This document shows, piece after piece, positions 1-8,721 of a stretch of DNA of 64,000 nucleotides. Below the pieces are notes generated by a model that had not been told where the DNA came from, ran no database searches, and saw nothing but the letters and a program-made list of their open reading frames with translations. Both the position numbers and the translations under genes were made by a program. Position 1 is the stretch's first letter; every line of letters starts with the position of its first letter. The stretch is from the NCBI GenBank assembly GCA_028279705.1, contig JANQNF010000024.1:174257-238256 (forward strand), in the 5' to 3' direction. This DNA comes from an archaeon. GTDB lineage: Archaea; Aenigmatarchaeota; Aenigmatarchaeia; QMZP01; JAFGSV01.

Positions 1-4
1 TAGA

Positions 5-367
5 ATGAAGGGTTTCCCGAGAAACTGCTACGGGATCTTTTTTGACAATGGCCGTGGTCAGCGCAAAATCATGACAAGAAATCTCGTTGACGGAAGACCA
101 ATCGTAGATTGTGACAGTATAAGTGATTCGCTCATCATATACAGGCAAAAAGGACTTGGTTATAAGACAAACATAGGAATCCTGCTCCTTGAACAGGAAC
201 TGTTTGATGAGTACATGGATGAATCGTTCGGACCAGTTTTTGACGCCTTTCCGGACTCTGATTTCAACGTTGATATAGTAGACCCCAGAGAATGGGAAGC
301 GCTTCCAGGAAATTCCAAACGTGCTTTTCGTGGGAAACGAAAGAAGATCAAAGGCCATAAATGGTAG
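5..367 (+). CDS. Hypothetical protein, possibly cut by the left edge
   Basis: A 120-residue open frame that I do not recognise. No stop codon separates its first ATG from the window edge, so the real start may lie outside. It is mostly soluble in character, has an acidic middle (EYMDESFGPVFDAFPDSDF) and ends in a strongly basic tail (KRAFRGKRKKIKGHKW) that could touch nucleic acid. No signal peptide or membrane helix is visible. It is followed 43 bases later by the coiled-coil gene on the same strand. Confidence 0.5.
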   Translation: MKGFPRNCYGIFFDNGRGQRKIMTRNLVDGRPIVDCDSISDSLIIYRQKGLGYKTNIGILLLEQELFDEYMDESFGPVFDAFPDSDFNVDIVDPREWEALPGNSKRAFRGKRKKIKGHKW

Positions 368-410
368 ATGAACATATAAAAAGCAACAGCCACAATTCTT
401 AATTGATATC

Positions 411-1031
411 ATGGACATCAAAAGCTTCCTGAAGAACAAGTTCGGAAAGAACGTATTTTCTCTCAAGCCAGACGACCTTCTAAAGGAGAGGCTTAAGAGC
501 GAGAAGAACGTCGAGAGGCTTTCTGCTGACATAAAGACCATCCAGGACAAGATACAAAAGCTCATGATCGAGGCAAAGGGTCAGCCGAAGACTCTGAAGA
601 TGCTTAACGTGCAGAAGATAAAGTCACTGAGGCTTGAGGCTTCGACAAAGCAGCAGCAGGCAAACAGGTACCTTCGGGAACTGCAGGTCCTTCTTTTGAT
701 AGAGGCCATGCATGAGCAGCAGAAGTTTGAGAAGGAATCGGACTTTGTCGAGAGGATAATGAACACAGACATTGAGCAGCTTACCGACGCCATGGTTGAC
801 ATAGATGTCAAGAAGGCCATTGAAGAAGGAAGGCTGGATCTTGTCAAGGGCAAGCTTTCAAACATATTCGGACGCGAGGAGATGGCAGTCGACGAAGAAT
901 CCCAGGACATAATGAGTGCCATAAACGACCTTGAGGACGTCGACGAGGAGACAGCGCTCAAGATGGCTGGCGAGAAGGCCAAGAACCTTGCAGAAGAGAC
1001 AAACAAGAAGAAGATAGCAGAAAGCGAGTAA
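411..1031 (+). CDS. Coiled-coil protein with ESCRT-III-like layout
   Basis: A 206-residue, almost wholly helical protein without membrane segments or cysteines. Residues 1-110 are Lys-rich and look like a long helical hairpin (KxxxSEKNVERLSADIKTIQ, then a second helix ending in LLLIEAMHEQQKF). Residues 125-206 are acidic (DEESQDIMSAINDLEDVDEE). A basic hairpin followed by an acidic helical tail at about 200 residues is the layout of Snf7/ESCRT-III proteins, but I see no diagnostic motif, so a structural or chromosome-associated coiled-coil protein is equally possible. It is convergent with valS. Confidence 0.55.
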   Translation: MDIKSFLKNKFGKNVFSLKPDDLLKERLKSEKNVERLSADIKTIQDKIQKLMIEAKGQPKTLKMLNVQKIKSLRLEASTKQQQANRYLRELQVLLLIEAMHEQQKFEKESDFVERIMNTDIEQLTDAMVDIDVKKAIEEGRLDLVKGKLSNIFGREEMAVDEESQDIMSAINDLEDVDEETALKMAGEKAKNLAEETNKKKIAESE

Positions 1032-1054
1032 AGCTTTTTCTACGGTTAATTCCG

Positions 1055-3481
1055 TCAAATCTTTATTGCAAGTTTACTGCCGTATTTTAGTTCCTTTATA
1101 CCGTGCGTTGCCTTCATGTCCTTCTCTATGCTTTTCAGCTTCTTTGGAAGCTTTGCGGAATTGATGCCTTCCCTAAGTGAGAGCCCTTTGTCTTTTTTTG
1201 CCTTCCATATTGCAGAGTTTGCGGTCATGAGGTCTTCTGCGCTGAAATCGCACTTCTTTTTCAGGAGCTTCTCGTCAGGCTCTGGGAAAGCTTCAGCGTG
1301 TACGTCCTTTCTTCTGAGGTCCCCGTAGACCGAATGTGTCAGGAACGGAAGCACGGGTGCGAGCACCCGCATTAACCTGTCAAGGACGTGGTGAAGCGCG
1401 TAGCGTGCTGATTCCGCTTCCTCTTTTGCGAATTTACCTTCTTCATTGTACGCCCTCTGCTTTACAAGCTCCATGTAATGTGATGCAAACGTCTCCCAGA
1501 TGAAGTTCTTTATCCTTGCCACGGGGTTGTGGAAATCGTAGCGTTCGTAGCTTTTTTTGGCGTCATTGACTATACCGTCGACTTCTGAGATTATCCATTC
1601 ATCAAGCGGCGTCAGCTTTCCCGGCCTTGATTTTGGTTGTGGGAACATCGATATGAAGCGGGAAACGTTCCAGAGCTTTGTGAGGGTCTTTCCTGCACCC
1701 TGTATCCTCTCAAATGAGCACCTGAAATCCGTCTTCTCAAGATTGCCCTCGATTGCTGCCCACAGCCTGAAAGGCTCTGCTCCAAACATCTTCAGAACCT
1801 TCTGGGGGTCTATGACGTTACCAAGGGACTTGCTCATCTTCTTTCCCTTCTCGTCTAGTATGTGGTAGTTTATCCACACGTCGTCAAAGATGACTTTTCC
1901 TGTGAGCAGCCAGTCCTTTAAGACTGTATAGTAGAGCCACGTCCTTATGATTTCCTTTCCCTGCGGCCTGAGCGAGCATGGGCTGTTCTTCTCGAAAAAG
2001 CCCTTCGGTTCCTTGTGATACTTGAGTATGTATAGCGGTGAAATGCTTGAGTCAAACCATGTGTCAAACACCCTTTCCTCGCCGCGAAAGTCAGAAGAAC
2101 CGCATTTTTCACACTTCCCACCCTTCAGGCCGTCACTTCCTTTTGGAGGTTCCTCTTTCCACGGCTGGTAATAGCCGCCCTTTGGCGGCACGATCTTCTG
2201 CTCGCATTTCCTGCAGTACCAAAGCGGCACCTCTGTTGCGTAGAACCTTCGCCTTGATATCGGCCAGTCTATGGATACCGAGTCTATCCAGTCAAGCATT
2301 ATCTGCCTGGACTTGGGAGCGAAGAACTTCATCTTCTTTGCATGCTTTTTCATGTCAGCCTTGAATTCGACCTGCTTTACGTAGAACTCGGGCATGTCTA
2401 TGAACTCGATTGCATCTTTACTCCTCTCGCAGATCGGCGTCCTGTGCTCACTTGTCGGTATCTTCTCCACTATGAGGTCGGACTTCTCAAGCTCTTCTGC
2501 CATCTTCTTCCTCGCATCGCTTACCGTCAGCCCTTCAAGGAAGCCCGCATGCTTGTTCATGGTACCGTCCTTATTTATGGCAACAACCGGTTCCAGCTTC
2601 TCCTCCCTGAAGAATCTTATGTCCGCGAGGTCACCGAATGAACATACCATCATTATACCCGTACCTTTGTCCATCTCAGCTGACGGATGCGACTTTATGG
2701 GTATCTCCTTTTCAAACAGCGGCGCAACCGCGGTCTTGCCTTCGAGGTGCCTGTATTTCTTGTCTGAAGGGTTGAATATGACCATCCCGATCGTGCACAG
2801 CAGTTCAGGCCTTGTCGTTGCAATTATTATGTCTTCTCCCGTCTCCTTCACCCTGAACCTGACGTTGTAGAAGAATCCTGCCCTGTTCTCGTAGTTCACC
2901 TCGGCGTCAGCAAGCGTGGTCTGGCAACCGGGGCAGAAGTTGTTCACCCTGGCGTCCTCGTATATCAGGCCCTTTTTGAGCATGTCTATGAACGTCTCCT
3001 GTGTGAGGGACCTGTAGTCTGGGCTGTCCGTCTCGTATAGTTCGCCTATCCCTTTACCCTTCTTCCAGGAGTTGAAGCTTATGCCAAGCTTTCTGAATGA
3101 ATCAACGCTTGCAAGGCTTGATTCCTCCAGGATCTTGTGGCACAATGTTATGGCTTCCTTTCTCGGCATTTCGGTAAGCTTCTTTCCGGACTTCTTCTCT
3201 GCTGCCATCTCTATTGGGAGGCCGTTTCTGTCCAGTCCGAGTGGGAACAGTACGTTGCTACCTGTCATGCGCCTGAATCTTGCAAACATGTCCATGAGGA
3301 CGTAGGTTGTAGCCTGGCCTATGTGCACGGGAGTGTTGACGTAAGGGGGAGGTGTGTCTATTGAATAAACCGGCTTCTTCGACTTCTCATCAAAGCCGTA
3401 CGGCCAGCTCTTCTTCCACTCTTCGCTTATAGAATTTTCCAGTTCGCTGTTCCACCTTTTGCTCTTTATCTTCGGCTCCAT
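1055..3481 (-). CDS. valS: Valyl-tRNA synthetase
   Basis: Class Ia aminoacyl-tRNA synthetase that charges tRNA-Val in the cytoplasm. The N-terminal catalytic region has PPPYVNTPVHIGQ in place of the usual HIGH box, the editing (CP1) domain follows (TTRPELL near residue 230), and the intact KMSKS loop is GKKMSKSLGN. The anticodon-binding domain has the ETFASHYMELVK segment. Cys pairs (CRKCEQK, CEKCGSSD) between the halves should bind zinc. I start it at the third in-frame ATG (MEPKIKSKRW): earlier ATGs lie in the divergent promoter. At about 809 residues it is slightly short for archaeal ValRS. The last residue of HIGH is Gln here. Confidence 0.95.
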   Translation of the reverse strand: MEPKIKSKRWNSELENSISEEWKKSWPYGFDEKSKKPVYSIDTPPPYVNTPVHIGQATTYVLMDMFARFRRMTGSNVLFPLGLDRNGLPIEMAAEKKSGKKLTEMPRKEAITLCHKILEESSLASVDSFRKLGISFNSWKKGKGIGELYETDSPDYRSLTQETFIDMLKKGLIYEDARVNNFCPGCQTTLADAEVNYENRAGFFYNVRFRVKETGEDIIIATTRPELLCTIGMVIFNPSDKKYRHLEGKTAVAPLFEKEIPIKSHPSAEMDKGTGIMMVCSFGDLADIRFFREEKLEPVVAINKDGTMNKHAGFLEGLTVSDARKKMAEELEKSDLIVEKIPTSEHRTPICERSKDAIEFIDMPEFYVKQVEFKADMKKHAKKMKFFAPKSRQIMLDWIDSVSIDWPISRRRFYATEVPLWYCRKCEQKIVPPKGGYYQPWKEEPPKGSDGLKGGKCEKCGSSDFRGEERVFDTWFDSSISPLYILKYHKEPKGFFEKNSPCSLRPQGKEIIRTWLYYTVLKDWLLTGKVIFDDVWINYHILDEKGKKMSKSLGNVIDPQKVLKMFGAEPFRLWAAIEGNLEKTDFRCSFERIQGAGKTLTKLWNVSRFISMFPQPKSRPGKLTPLDEWIISEVDGIVNDAKKSYERYDFHNPVARIKNFIWETFASHYMELVKQRAYNEEGKFAKEEAESARYALHHVLDRLMRVLAPVLPFLTHSVYGDLRRKDVHAEAFPEPDEKLLKKKCDFSAEDLMTANSAIWKAKKDKGLSLREGINSAKLPKKLKSIEKDMKATHGIKELKYGSKLAIKI

Positions 3482-3553
3482 ACACATACGCCTTATAATA
3501 TTATGCATAATTCGGCTTCAAATATTAAAAATAAAGCGCATGCAATAATATTC

Positions 3554-4477
3554 ATGAAGCATACGATGCACGTGACACTGGTTCTCATAGCAGTGTTCCT
3601 GTTCATACAGGTCTTTGGACTTTACACAATAAGCGAGACCATGAATGTTTCCGTTGCAGACGATGGTACAGTGGGTGTGGAATACAGCGACACCGCGGTC
3701 GGGGAGCGCCCTGAGATGGAAGGAATCGTCTCGCTCATGTACATACTCTTTGGCGTACTGGTGGGAACGGGTATAGTGCTACTTTTCGTCAGATTCGGGC
3801 AGGTGAAGCTTTGGAAGATGATGTACTTCATGGCCATATGGCTTGCCTCCTCCGTGACCCTCGGCGTCTTCATAGGATCATTCCTTGCGATAATCGTCGC
3901 AGCCGTGCTCGCCATACTGGAACTTTTCAGAACCAACATATACATACACAACCTCACGGAAGTCTTCATATACCCGGGGATAGCCATACTTTTTGCGCCA
4001 TTATTCAACATATATTGGGCCGCGATCCTGCTTATCGCCATATCTGCTTATGACATGTTCGCTGTATGGAAATCCGGTCACATGGTTACGCTTGCGAAGT
4101 TCCAGACAAGTAGTCAGGCGTTTGCCGGCTTCGTTATACCTTACAGCCGTGGCAGGAAGACCAAGAAGATAAAGTCGAAGATCCCGAAGGGTGTCAGTGG
4201 AAAAGGTGGGGTCAGGACTGCCATACTCGGCGGAGGGGACATCGCTTTCCCGCTCGTTTTCGCAGGCGTGGTTTTGGAGTGGCTGATAAGTTCGGCAGGA
4301 CTTCCAAAGGGACTCGCTCTCTTAGAATCTGTTGTGATATCAATCTTTGCTGCCGGGGCACTGCTATTTCTTTTCATGCGCGCAGAGAAGGACAAGTTCT
4401 ATCCTGCCATGCCTTTTGTGACTGCGGGATGTTTCCTGGGATTTGCCATCCTGTTCATTGTTAACATGGTTTTCTGA
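3554..4477 (+). CDS. Presenilin/SPP-like intramembrane aspartyl protease
   Basis: Polytopic membrane protein of about 307 residues with roughly nine hydrophobic segments. It carries the two catalytic aspartate motifs of the presenilin and signal-peptide-peptidase family: YD in SAYDMFAVW and GxGD in LGGGDIAFP, plus a PAM-type form of the PAL motif near the end (YPAMPF). A basic cytoplasmic loop (SRGRKTKKIKSK) separates the two halves, as in archaeal homologues. It should cleave membrane-spanning peptides within the lipid bilayer. I prefer the ATG of MKHTMHVTLVL to the upstream one because a hydrophobic helix follows directly and the earlier ATG overlaps the divergent valS promoter. Confidence 0.88.
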   Translation: MKHTMHVTLVLIAVFLFIQVFGLYTISETMNVSVADDGTVGVEYSDTAVGERPEMEGIVSLMYILFGVLVGTGIVLLFVRFGQVKLWKMMYFMAIWLASSVTLGVFIGSFLAIIVAAVLAILELFRTNIYIHNLTEVFIYPGIAILFAPLFNIYWAAILLIAISAYDMFAVWKSGHMVTLAKFQTSSQAFAGFVIPYSRGRKTKKIKSKIPKGVSGKGGVRTAILGGGDIAFPLVFAGVVLEWLISSAGLPKGLALLESVVISIFAAGALLFLFMRAEKDKFYPAMPFVTAGCFLGFAILFIVNMVF

Positions 4478-4481
4478 AACC

Positions 4482-5267
4482 TCAGCTGTGACCAAACTTC
4501 TTGTAGAACGCCTTTTCGTACTCCATCAACTTCTTGCGCTGGTACTCCACCGACTCTGAATAGCTCTTCTCAAGGTTCAGCGTGGCAGTCGACGCCTTCT
4601 TGTTCTTGAGCTCTTTTATCTTTTTCTCCAGGTCATTGATCACAAGTTGTGACATTCTGACTTCGACTTCCTTTGCCTCTCCTGCGAAGTCGCCGCCCTT
4701 CTCGGACTTCAGCTTTATGTCCATGAAGAGCTTATCAATGCTGCTGTTAGTTCCAAATTTGTATCTTTCGAGGTCCTTGTCGCTGACAAGGACGATGCCG
4801 TTTTTGTTTCTGAACTTCTTCAGCGCTTCCATACCTCCCCGGAGCTTCCTTCCCCCCTGCCACTCGAAGAACTTCCCGGTGATCTTTGCCAGTCCCATGA
4901 AGTACCAAATGAAGCCCAGGAATATGACAAAGAAGTTTACTGCAAGTATGGATGTCATCATGGCCTCGAAATAATCCTGAAAGATCTGGTAGAAGGCAAC
5001 GGCAAGCCCGCCCGAAAGTACAGTGAGTATTGCGTGGTTTATGATGTACCTGGTCTCGCGTATCACGTACACCATTTCCATTCTCTTGTGCATGAACCAG
5101 CTCATGTACCACGCCATTGCTGAGTGGAACACGTAAAACGTCATGAAAATGTACGAGAGGAAATTATACGTTGGGAACATGAATGCTATTGTGAGGCTGA
5201 ACATACCGAGTGAGAAGAAGTAGTAATGAACTGTCTGGAAGTGCTCGGGCTTCAGGAGAAGCTTCAT
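4482..5267 (-). CDS. Membrane protein with cytoplasmic coiled-coil tail
   Basis: 261 residues with about four membrane helices in the first 130 residues, then a soluble basic and helical region of about 120 residues with heptad-like repeats (LVINDLEKKIKELKNKK). I recognise no family. It ends next to the presenilin-like gene (convergent, 4 bases apart) and starts opposite the small membrane protein gene at 5322, which also has two membrane helices and a coiled-coil tail. The two could be partners, which is inference from position and shape only. Confidence 0.7.
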   Translation of the reverse strand: MKLLLKPEHFQTVHYYFFSLGMFSLTIAFMFPTYNFLSYIFMTFYVFHSAMAWYMSWFMHKRMEMVYVIRETRYIINHAILTVLSGGLAVAFYQIFQDYFEAMMTSILAVNFFVIFLGFIWYFMGLAKITGKFFEWQGGRKLRGGMEALKKFRNKNGIVLVSDKDLERYKFGTNSSIDKLFMDIKLKSEKGGDFAGEAKEVEVRMSQLVINDLEKKIKELKNKKASTATLNLEKSYSESVEYQRKKLMEYEKAFYKKFGHS

Positions 5268-5321
5268 GACTACTAGTTCTCTTTTGTTAAATATATTTTA
5301 ATCGGAAGTGCAATGTTAATT

Positions 5322-5690
5322 ATGAACCAGCAGGAAAGGGCCATGCTCGTGTGGTCGGTATTCTTCGTCATCTCCGGCATAGTCTTCATGGTGGCGTTCT
5401 TTTATTCCCCGGTCATAGGCGCTATGGTGACAACAGCATACATAATGATGTACATGGGACTGAGTGCTGTTTTCATAATAGTCTTCAGGGAGCTTTCCAT
5501 TCTCCGAAAGGACACAATCGACACTCTCAGTGAGAGAAAGGAAGAGCTTGAGGACGTCAAGCAGGCCCTCAAGAGCAAGTACTTCAGAAAGAAGATTGAC
5601 GATACCTCCTACAGGCACATGACAGAGGAATACGAGAAGAGGATAACCGAACTTGAAGTGAAGATAACGCGCCTTAAGAGTGGCAAGTGA
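5322..5690 (+). CDS. Small two-helix membrane protein with SHOCT-like tail
   Basis: About 122 residues: two hydrophobic helices (AMLVWSVFFVISGIVFMVAF and VTTAYIMMYMGLSAVFIIVF), then a charged helix with KSKYFRKKIDDTSYRHMTEE followed by a coiled coil. The KxxFRKKxIDDxxYxxM pattern resembles short SHOCT-like oligomerisation motifs found at the end of archaeal membrane proteins. An ATG nine bases upstream is possible, but the TATA-like stretch at about 5290-5301 lies about 26 bases before the ATG chosen here, which suits a leaderless transcript. Function unknown. Confidence 0.65.
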   Translation: MNQQERAMLVWSVFFVISGIVFMVAFFYSPVIGAMVTTAYIMMYMGLSAVFIIVFRELSILRKDTIDTLSERKEELEDVKQALKSKYFRKKIDDTSYRHMTEEYEKRITELEVKITRLKSGK

Positions 5691-5692
5691 AG

Positions 5693-6040
5693 CTACTTGA
5701 GCTTTTCAACGAGCTTCATTATCTCATTGTAATGCTTCTCTATTATTTCGGGTTTTCTGAATTCCGACGCTATGACCTTGAGTTCCTCTAGTACCATCAG
5801 AATGCCCCTTTTGGACGGTGCATTGAAGTTGATACCGGCGCTCTCGAAAGCCTCCCTGACTATCATGTCCGCCTGGAGCTTTTCGAAATTCCCGCGTTCT
5901 TTTTGGGAACTGAATTCGTTTTCCCTGTTCATGCACTCAAGGACTTCTTTGTGCGCCTGGAAGAAACATCTTACTATGGCGTCCCTCACCATTAACGGAG
6001 TAATCTCGCCTTCAGTGTCCACTCCATATATCGTGGCCAT
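5693..6040 (-). CDS. Conserved-looking hypothetical protein
   Basis: 115 residues, soluble and mostly helical, without cysteine motifs except a single CFF and one CMN. It starts MATIYGVDTEGEITPLMVRD and has alternating charged and hydrophobic helices through to the C terminus. I do not recognise a family. It is divergent from gltX across 64 bases and convergent with the small membrane gene before it (2 bases apart). Confidence 0.65.
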   Translation of the reverse strand: MATIYGVDTEGEITPLMVRDAIVRCFFQAHKEVLECMNRENEFSSQKERGNFEKLQADMIVREAFESAGINFNAPSKRGILMVLEELKVIASEFRKPEIIEKHYNEIMKLVEKLK

Positions 6041-6104
6041 GATTTAGAATTTGCAGAGCTCGCATAAAAAGAAATCTTTATAGTAGGGAATCCATATTTT
6101 ACCT

Positions 6105-7763
6105 ATGAGCGAACTCAGGGAGCTTGTTCTCCGGTATCTTTTGCAGAATGCCGTGTTCTACAACGGCAAGGCCAACCCTGGTGCAGTCATGGGAAAGATA
6201 CTTGGCGCGAACCCGGAATTCAGGCAGAATGCAGCTGAGGTTAGGAGGGTCATCGAAGAGATGGCAGCAGAAGTCAACGGGATGTCGCTTGATGAGCAGA
6301 AAGACATGCTCAAGGGCAAGAACCCGAAGATGCTTGTGAAGGAGGAGAAAAAGCGCGAGGCTTTGCCTGAAATAAAGAGCGCCGTTTCCGGAAAGTTCGT
6401 TACAAGGTTTGCCCCCTCACCTACTGGCCCGCTGAACCTGGGACAACTCCTCAGGGCTGCCATGCTCCCTTACATGTACGCTAAAAAGTACAAAGGAAAA
6501 TTCATACTGAGGATCGAGGACACTGATGTCAAGAACATATCCAAGGACTTCTATGGCATGATAATGGAGGATCTCATGTCCACTGGCGTGAAATGGGACA
6601 AGATGACAAAGGAGTCCGACAGTATGGAAATGTACTACAAACACGCAGAAGATCTCATAAAAAGCGGGAAGGCGTACGTATGTTCCTGCCCTGCCGATGT
6701 CTTCAAGAAAGCCAAAATCGACAAGAAGGATTGTAAATGCAGGAAAGGGGGCAGTATCCCGATGTGGAATGACATGCTTTCTGGGAAGTACAGTGAGGGT
6801 GACGTCATAGTGAGGATGAAAACATCCATGTCGCATAAGAATCCTGCAATGCGCGATCCGCCGATGCTTAGGGTATCCGAAGGAAAGCACCCCCTTGCCG
6901 GAACGAAATACAAGGTTTGGCCGCTTTACAATTTCGCATGCGCTCTTGAAGACCACCATCTCGGTGTGACCCATGTTTTCAGGGGCAAGGAGCACGAGCA
7001 CAATACTGCCGTCCAGAAGCTTTTCTACGACGCTTTCAAGTGGAAGGAGCCTTACGTGGTGAACTTCGGAATGGTGTACCTACCTGGCACGAAGATACAC
7101 ACCCGCGACATGAAGCAGTGGATAGCTGACGGAAAAGTCAAAGGTTGGGACGATCCGAGGCTTCCGACAGTGAGAGCGCTCCTCCGGAGGGGTTTCCAGC
7201 CGGAAGCTTTGAAGAAGTTTGCAGAGGACGTCGGTATAACCAAAAACGACATCCGCGTCGGCTGGGAGAACATAGAGGGGATAAACAGAAAGATCATAGA
7301 CCCGCTCTCCAACAGGTACATGGTCGTTGAAGATCCCGTGAGGATAGCAATAGAAGGCGCGCCTGCCATGGTGGAAGCCCAGGAACTGCTGCACCCCGAT
7401 TTCCCGAAGAGGGGAAAGAAGAAGATGCCAGTCGACCTCCAGGAGGTTTACGTCTCCGGAGAAGATTTCAGGCACATGAAGGGCAAGACCGTGAGGCTGA
7501 AGGGTCTTGGGAACGTAAAAATGGACAAGAAAGCCTTATATGAAGGCAACGAGATAGTTTCAGGCATGCCCAAGATACAGTGGGTTTCAAAGCCCCATGT
7601 CAATTTGAGCCTCATGAAACCTGACGGAAATAAGGAATGCCTTGGAGAATCCGAGATCAAGAAACTCAAGCACGGCACGCTCATACAGATGGAGCGGATG
7701 GGCTTTGCCCGTGCGGATTCTGCGAAGGGAAATGATGTCGTGCTTTATTTCACGCACAAATAG
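6105..7763 (+). CDS. gltX: Glutamyl-tRNA synthetase, archaeal type
   Basis: 552-residue class Ib synthetase that attaches Glu to its tRNA. Residues 1-95 form the helical N-terminal extension typical of archaeal GluRS. The catalytic Rossmann domain begins at RFAPSPTGPLNLGQ, where NLGQ replaces the HIGH box, and continues with FILRIEDTD. The second signature region reads GTKIHTRDMKQW before GWDDPRLPTVRALLRRG, so a normal KMSKS lysine is hard to place. The beta-barrel anticodon domain follows (EDPVRIAIEG to the end). A TATA-like CTTTATAG lies about 28 bases before the ATG, suggesting a leaderless mRNA. Confidence 0.93.
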   Translation: MSELRELVLRYLLQNAVFYNGKANPGAVMGKILGANPEFRQNAAEVRRVIEEMAAEVNGMSLDEQKDMLKGKNPKMLVKEEKKREALPEIKSAVSGKFVTRFAPSPTGPLNLGQLLRAAMLPYMYAKKYKGKFILRIEDTDVKNISKDFYGMIMEDLMSTGVKWDKMTKESDSMEMYYKHAEDLIKSGKAYVCSCPADVFKKAKIDKKDCKCRKGGSIPMWNDMLSGKYSEGDVIVRMKTSMSHKNPAMRDPPMLRVSEGKHPLAGTKYKVWPLYNFACALEDHHLGVTHVFRGKEHEHNTAVQKLFYDAFKWKEPYVVNFGMVYLPGTKIHTRDMKQWIADGKVKGWDDPRLPTVRALLRRGFQPEALKKFAEDVGITKNDIRVGWENIEGINRKIIDPLSNRYMVVEDPVRIAIEGAPAMVEAQELLHPDFPKRGKKKMPVDLQEVYVSGEDFRHMKGKTVRLKGLGNVKMDKKALYEGNEIVSGMPKIQWVSKPHVNLSLMKPDGNKECLGESEIKKLKHGTLIQMERMGFARADSAKGNDVVLYFTHK

Positions 7764-7765
7764 AC

Positions 7766-8113
7766 TCAGTTTTCCATTTCTTCCAGTATTTTCAGCATCT
7801 GTTTTTTCAGCACCGGAAGGTCTTTTTTCACAATGGCAAGGACAATGCCTAGGTCAACCCCGAAATAATGATGTATCATCTTGTCCCTGGTACCTGCGAT
7901 TTCCTTCCATTTCACTTCATTGTATTTGTTTTTCGCGCTTTCAGAAACATTCTTTGCCGCTTCTCCTATTATCTCTATTTCCCTTACTATCGCACTCTGC
8001 TTCATCCTGTTTTTGACCAGCTCTTTCTTGTCAATTCCCTTTGAAAAATCACTTATGGCATTTATGCTGTCCAGAATATGCTTGATGTAGGGCACGTCAC
8101 TTTTTACACTCAT
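7766..8113 (-). CDS. hepT: HepT-like toxin (DUF86)
   Basis: 115-residue all-helical protein of the HEPN/DUF86 family. The RX4HXY signature is present as RDKMIHHY near residue 79, and the neighbouring KSAIVREIEIIGEAAKNVS helix is also family-typical. HepT proteins act as ribonuclease toxins that the paired MNT nucleotidyltransferase neutralises by AMPylating the HXY tyrosine. The gene overlaps the upstream mntA-like gene by 17 bases, so they are co-translated. It is convergent with gltX, 2 bases apart. Confidence 0.88.
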   Translation of the reverse strand: MSVKSDVPYIKHILDSINAISDFSKGIDKKELVKNRMKQSAIVREIEIIGEAAKNVSESAKNKYNEVKWKEIAGTRDKMIHHYFGVDLGIVLAIVKKDLPVLKKQMLKILEEMEN

Positions 8114-8567
8114 ACAGCTTCACTTCCTCTCTTAAGATATGTTTTTTCAGGTAAGGGCTTATCCCCTCATAGCTTACCAAGTCGACCTTTTTCTTCAGTT
8201 TTTTCTCGAGTTCGATTTCAATGCCGGCAAAACCGAAACCGCTATTTTTTGCGGGTTGGACAATAATGTCGATGTCACTGTCCTTCTTCTGATCGCCTCT
8301 TGCATAGCTCCCAAAGATTCCCGCTTTTTTTATGTTATTCTTCTTCAGGGTGTAGATTATCTGAGGTTTTATCTTTTCAATACCTTTTTTTATCCTTTCC
8401 CTGTTTAAGTCCTTGTCTGCCCGCGCCTCTTTTTCGGACAGTTCCTTTCCAGACAGGTCAGCTCCCATGTATACCCTTTCCTTGCTGAACTTACTACCTT
8501 TCCTGATACTCCTAACCCTGTAATAATACTTCTTCCCGTTCTTTTCCTTAACTTCCGTGTATGTCAT
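8097..8567 (-). CDS. mntA: MNT-type nucleotidyltransferase antitoxin with extra N-terminal domain
   Basis: 156 residues. Residues 83-156 are a minimal nucleotidyltransferase with GSYARGDQKKDSDIDIIV (GSX10DXD, the metal- and ATP-binding motif). Residues 1-65 form an added domain, MTYTEVKEKNGKKYYYRVRS, then a RKGSKFSKERVYMG stretch, which resembles the short leading segment seen before archaeal Fic proteins. Normal MntA antitoxins are about 95-140 residues and begin near the NTase fold. The gene leads the pair with hepT. A TATA-like TTTATAAA sits about 26-30 bases before the ATG. Confidence 0.82.
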   Translation of the reverse strand: MTYTEVKEKNGKKYYYRVRSIRKGSKFSKERVYMGADLSGKELSEKEARADKDLNRERIKKGIEKIKPQIIYTLKKNNIKKAGIFGSYARGDQKKDSDIDIIVQPAKNSGFGFAGIEIELEKKLKKKVDLVSYEGISPYLKKHILREEVKLYECKK

Positions 8568-8721
8568 AGTTCATTATACGGGCACATTCTTTATAAATAT
8601 TCTTTTGTGGACGTAAAAATGTGTATTATGATAAGAAAGAGCAACTTCGGAAAATAAATTGGGCAGCTTTAGTCAAAGGAAACGAATTAGTAACTATTTC
8701 ACACACAAATATGCTCTATGC

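Noticed and set aside
6417-7001. 194-residue open frame opposite gltX
   Set aside because: Antisense shadow of a conserved synthetase, with no start signal.
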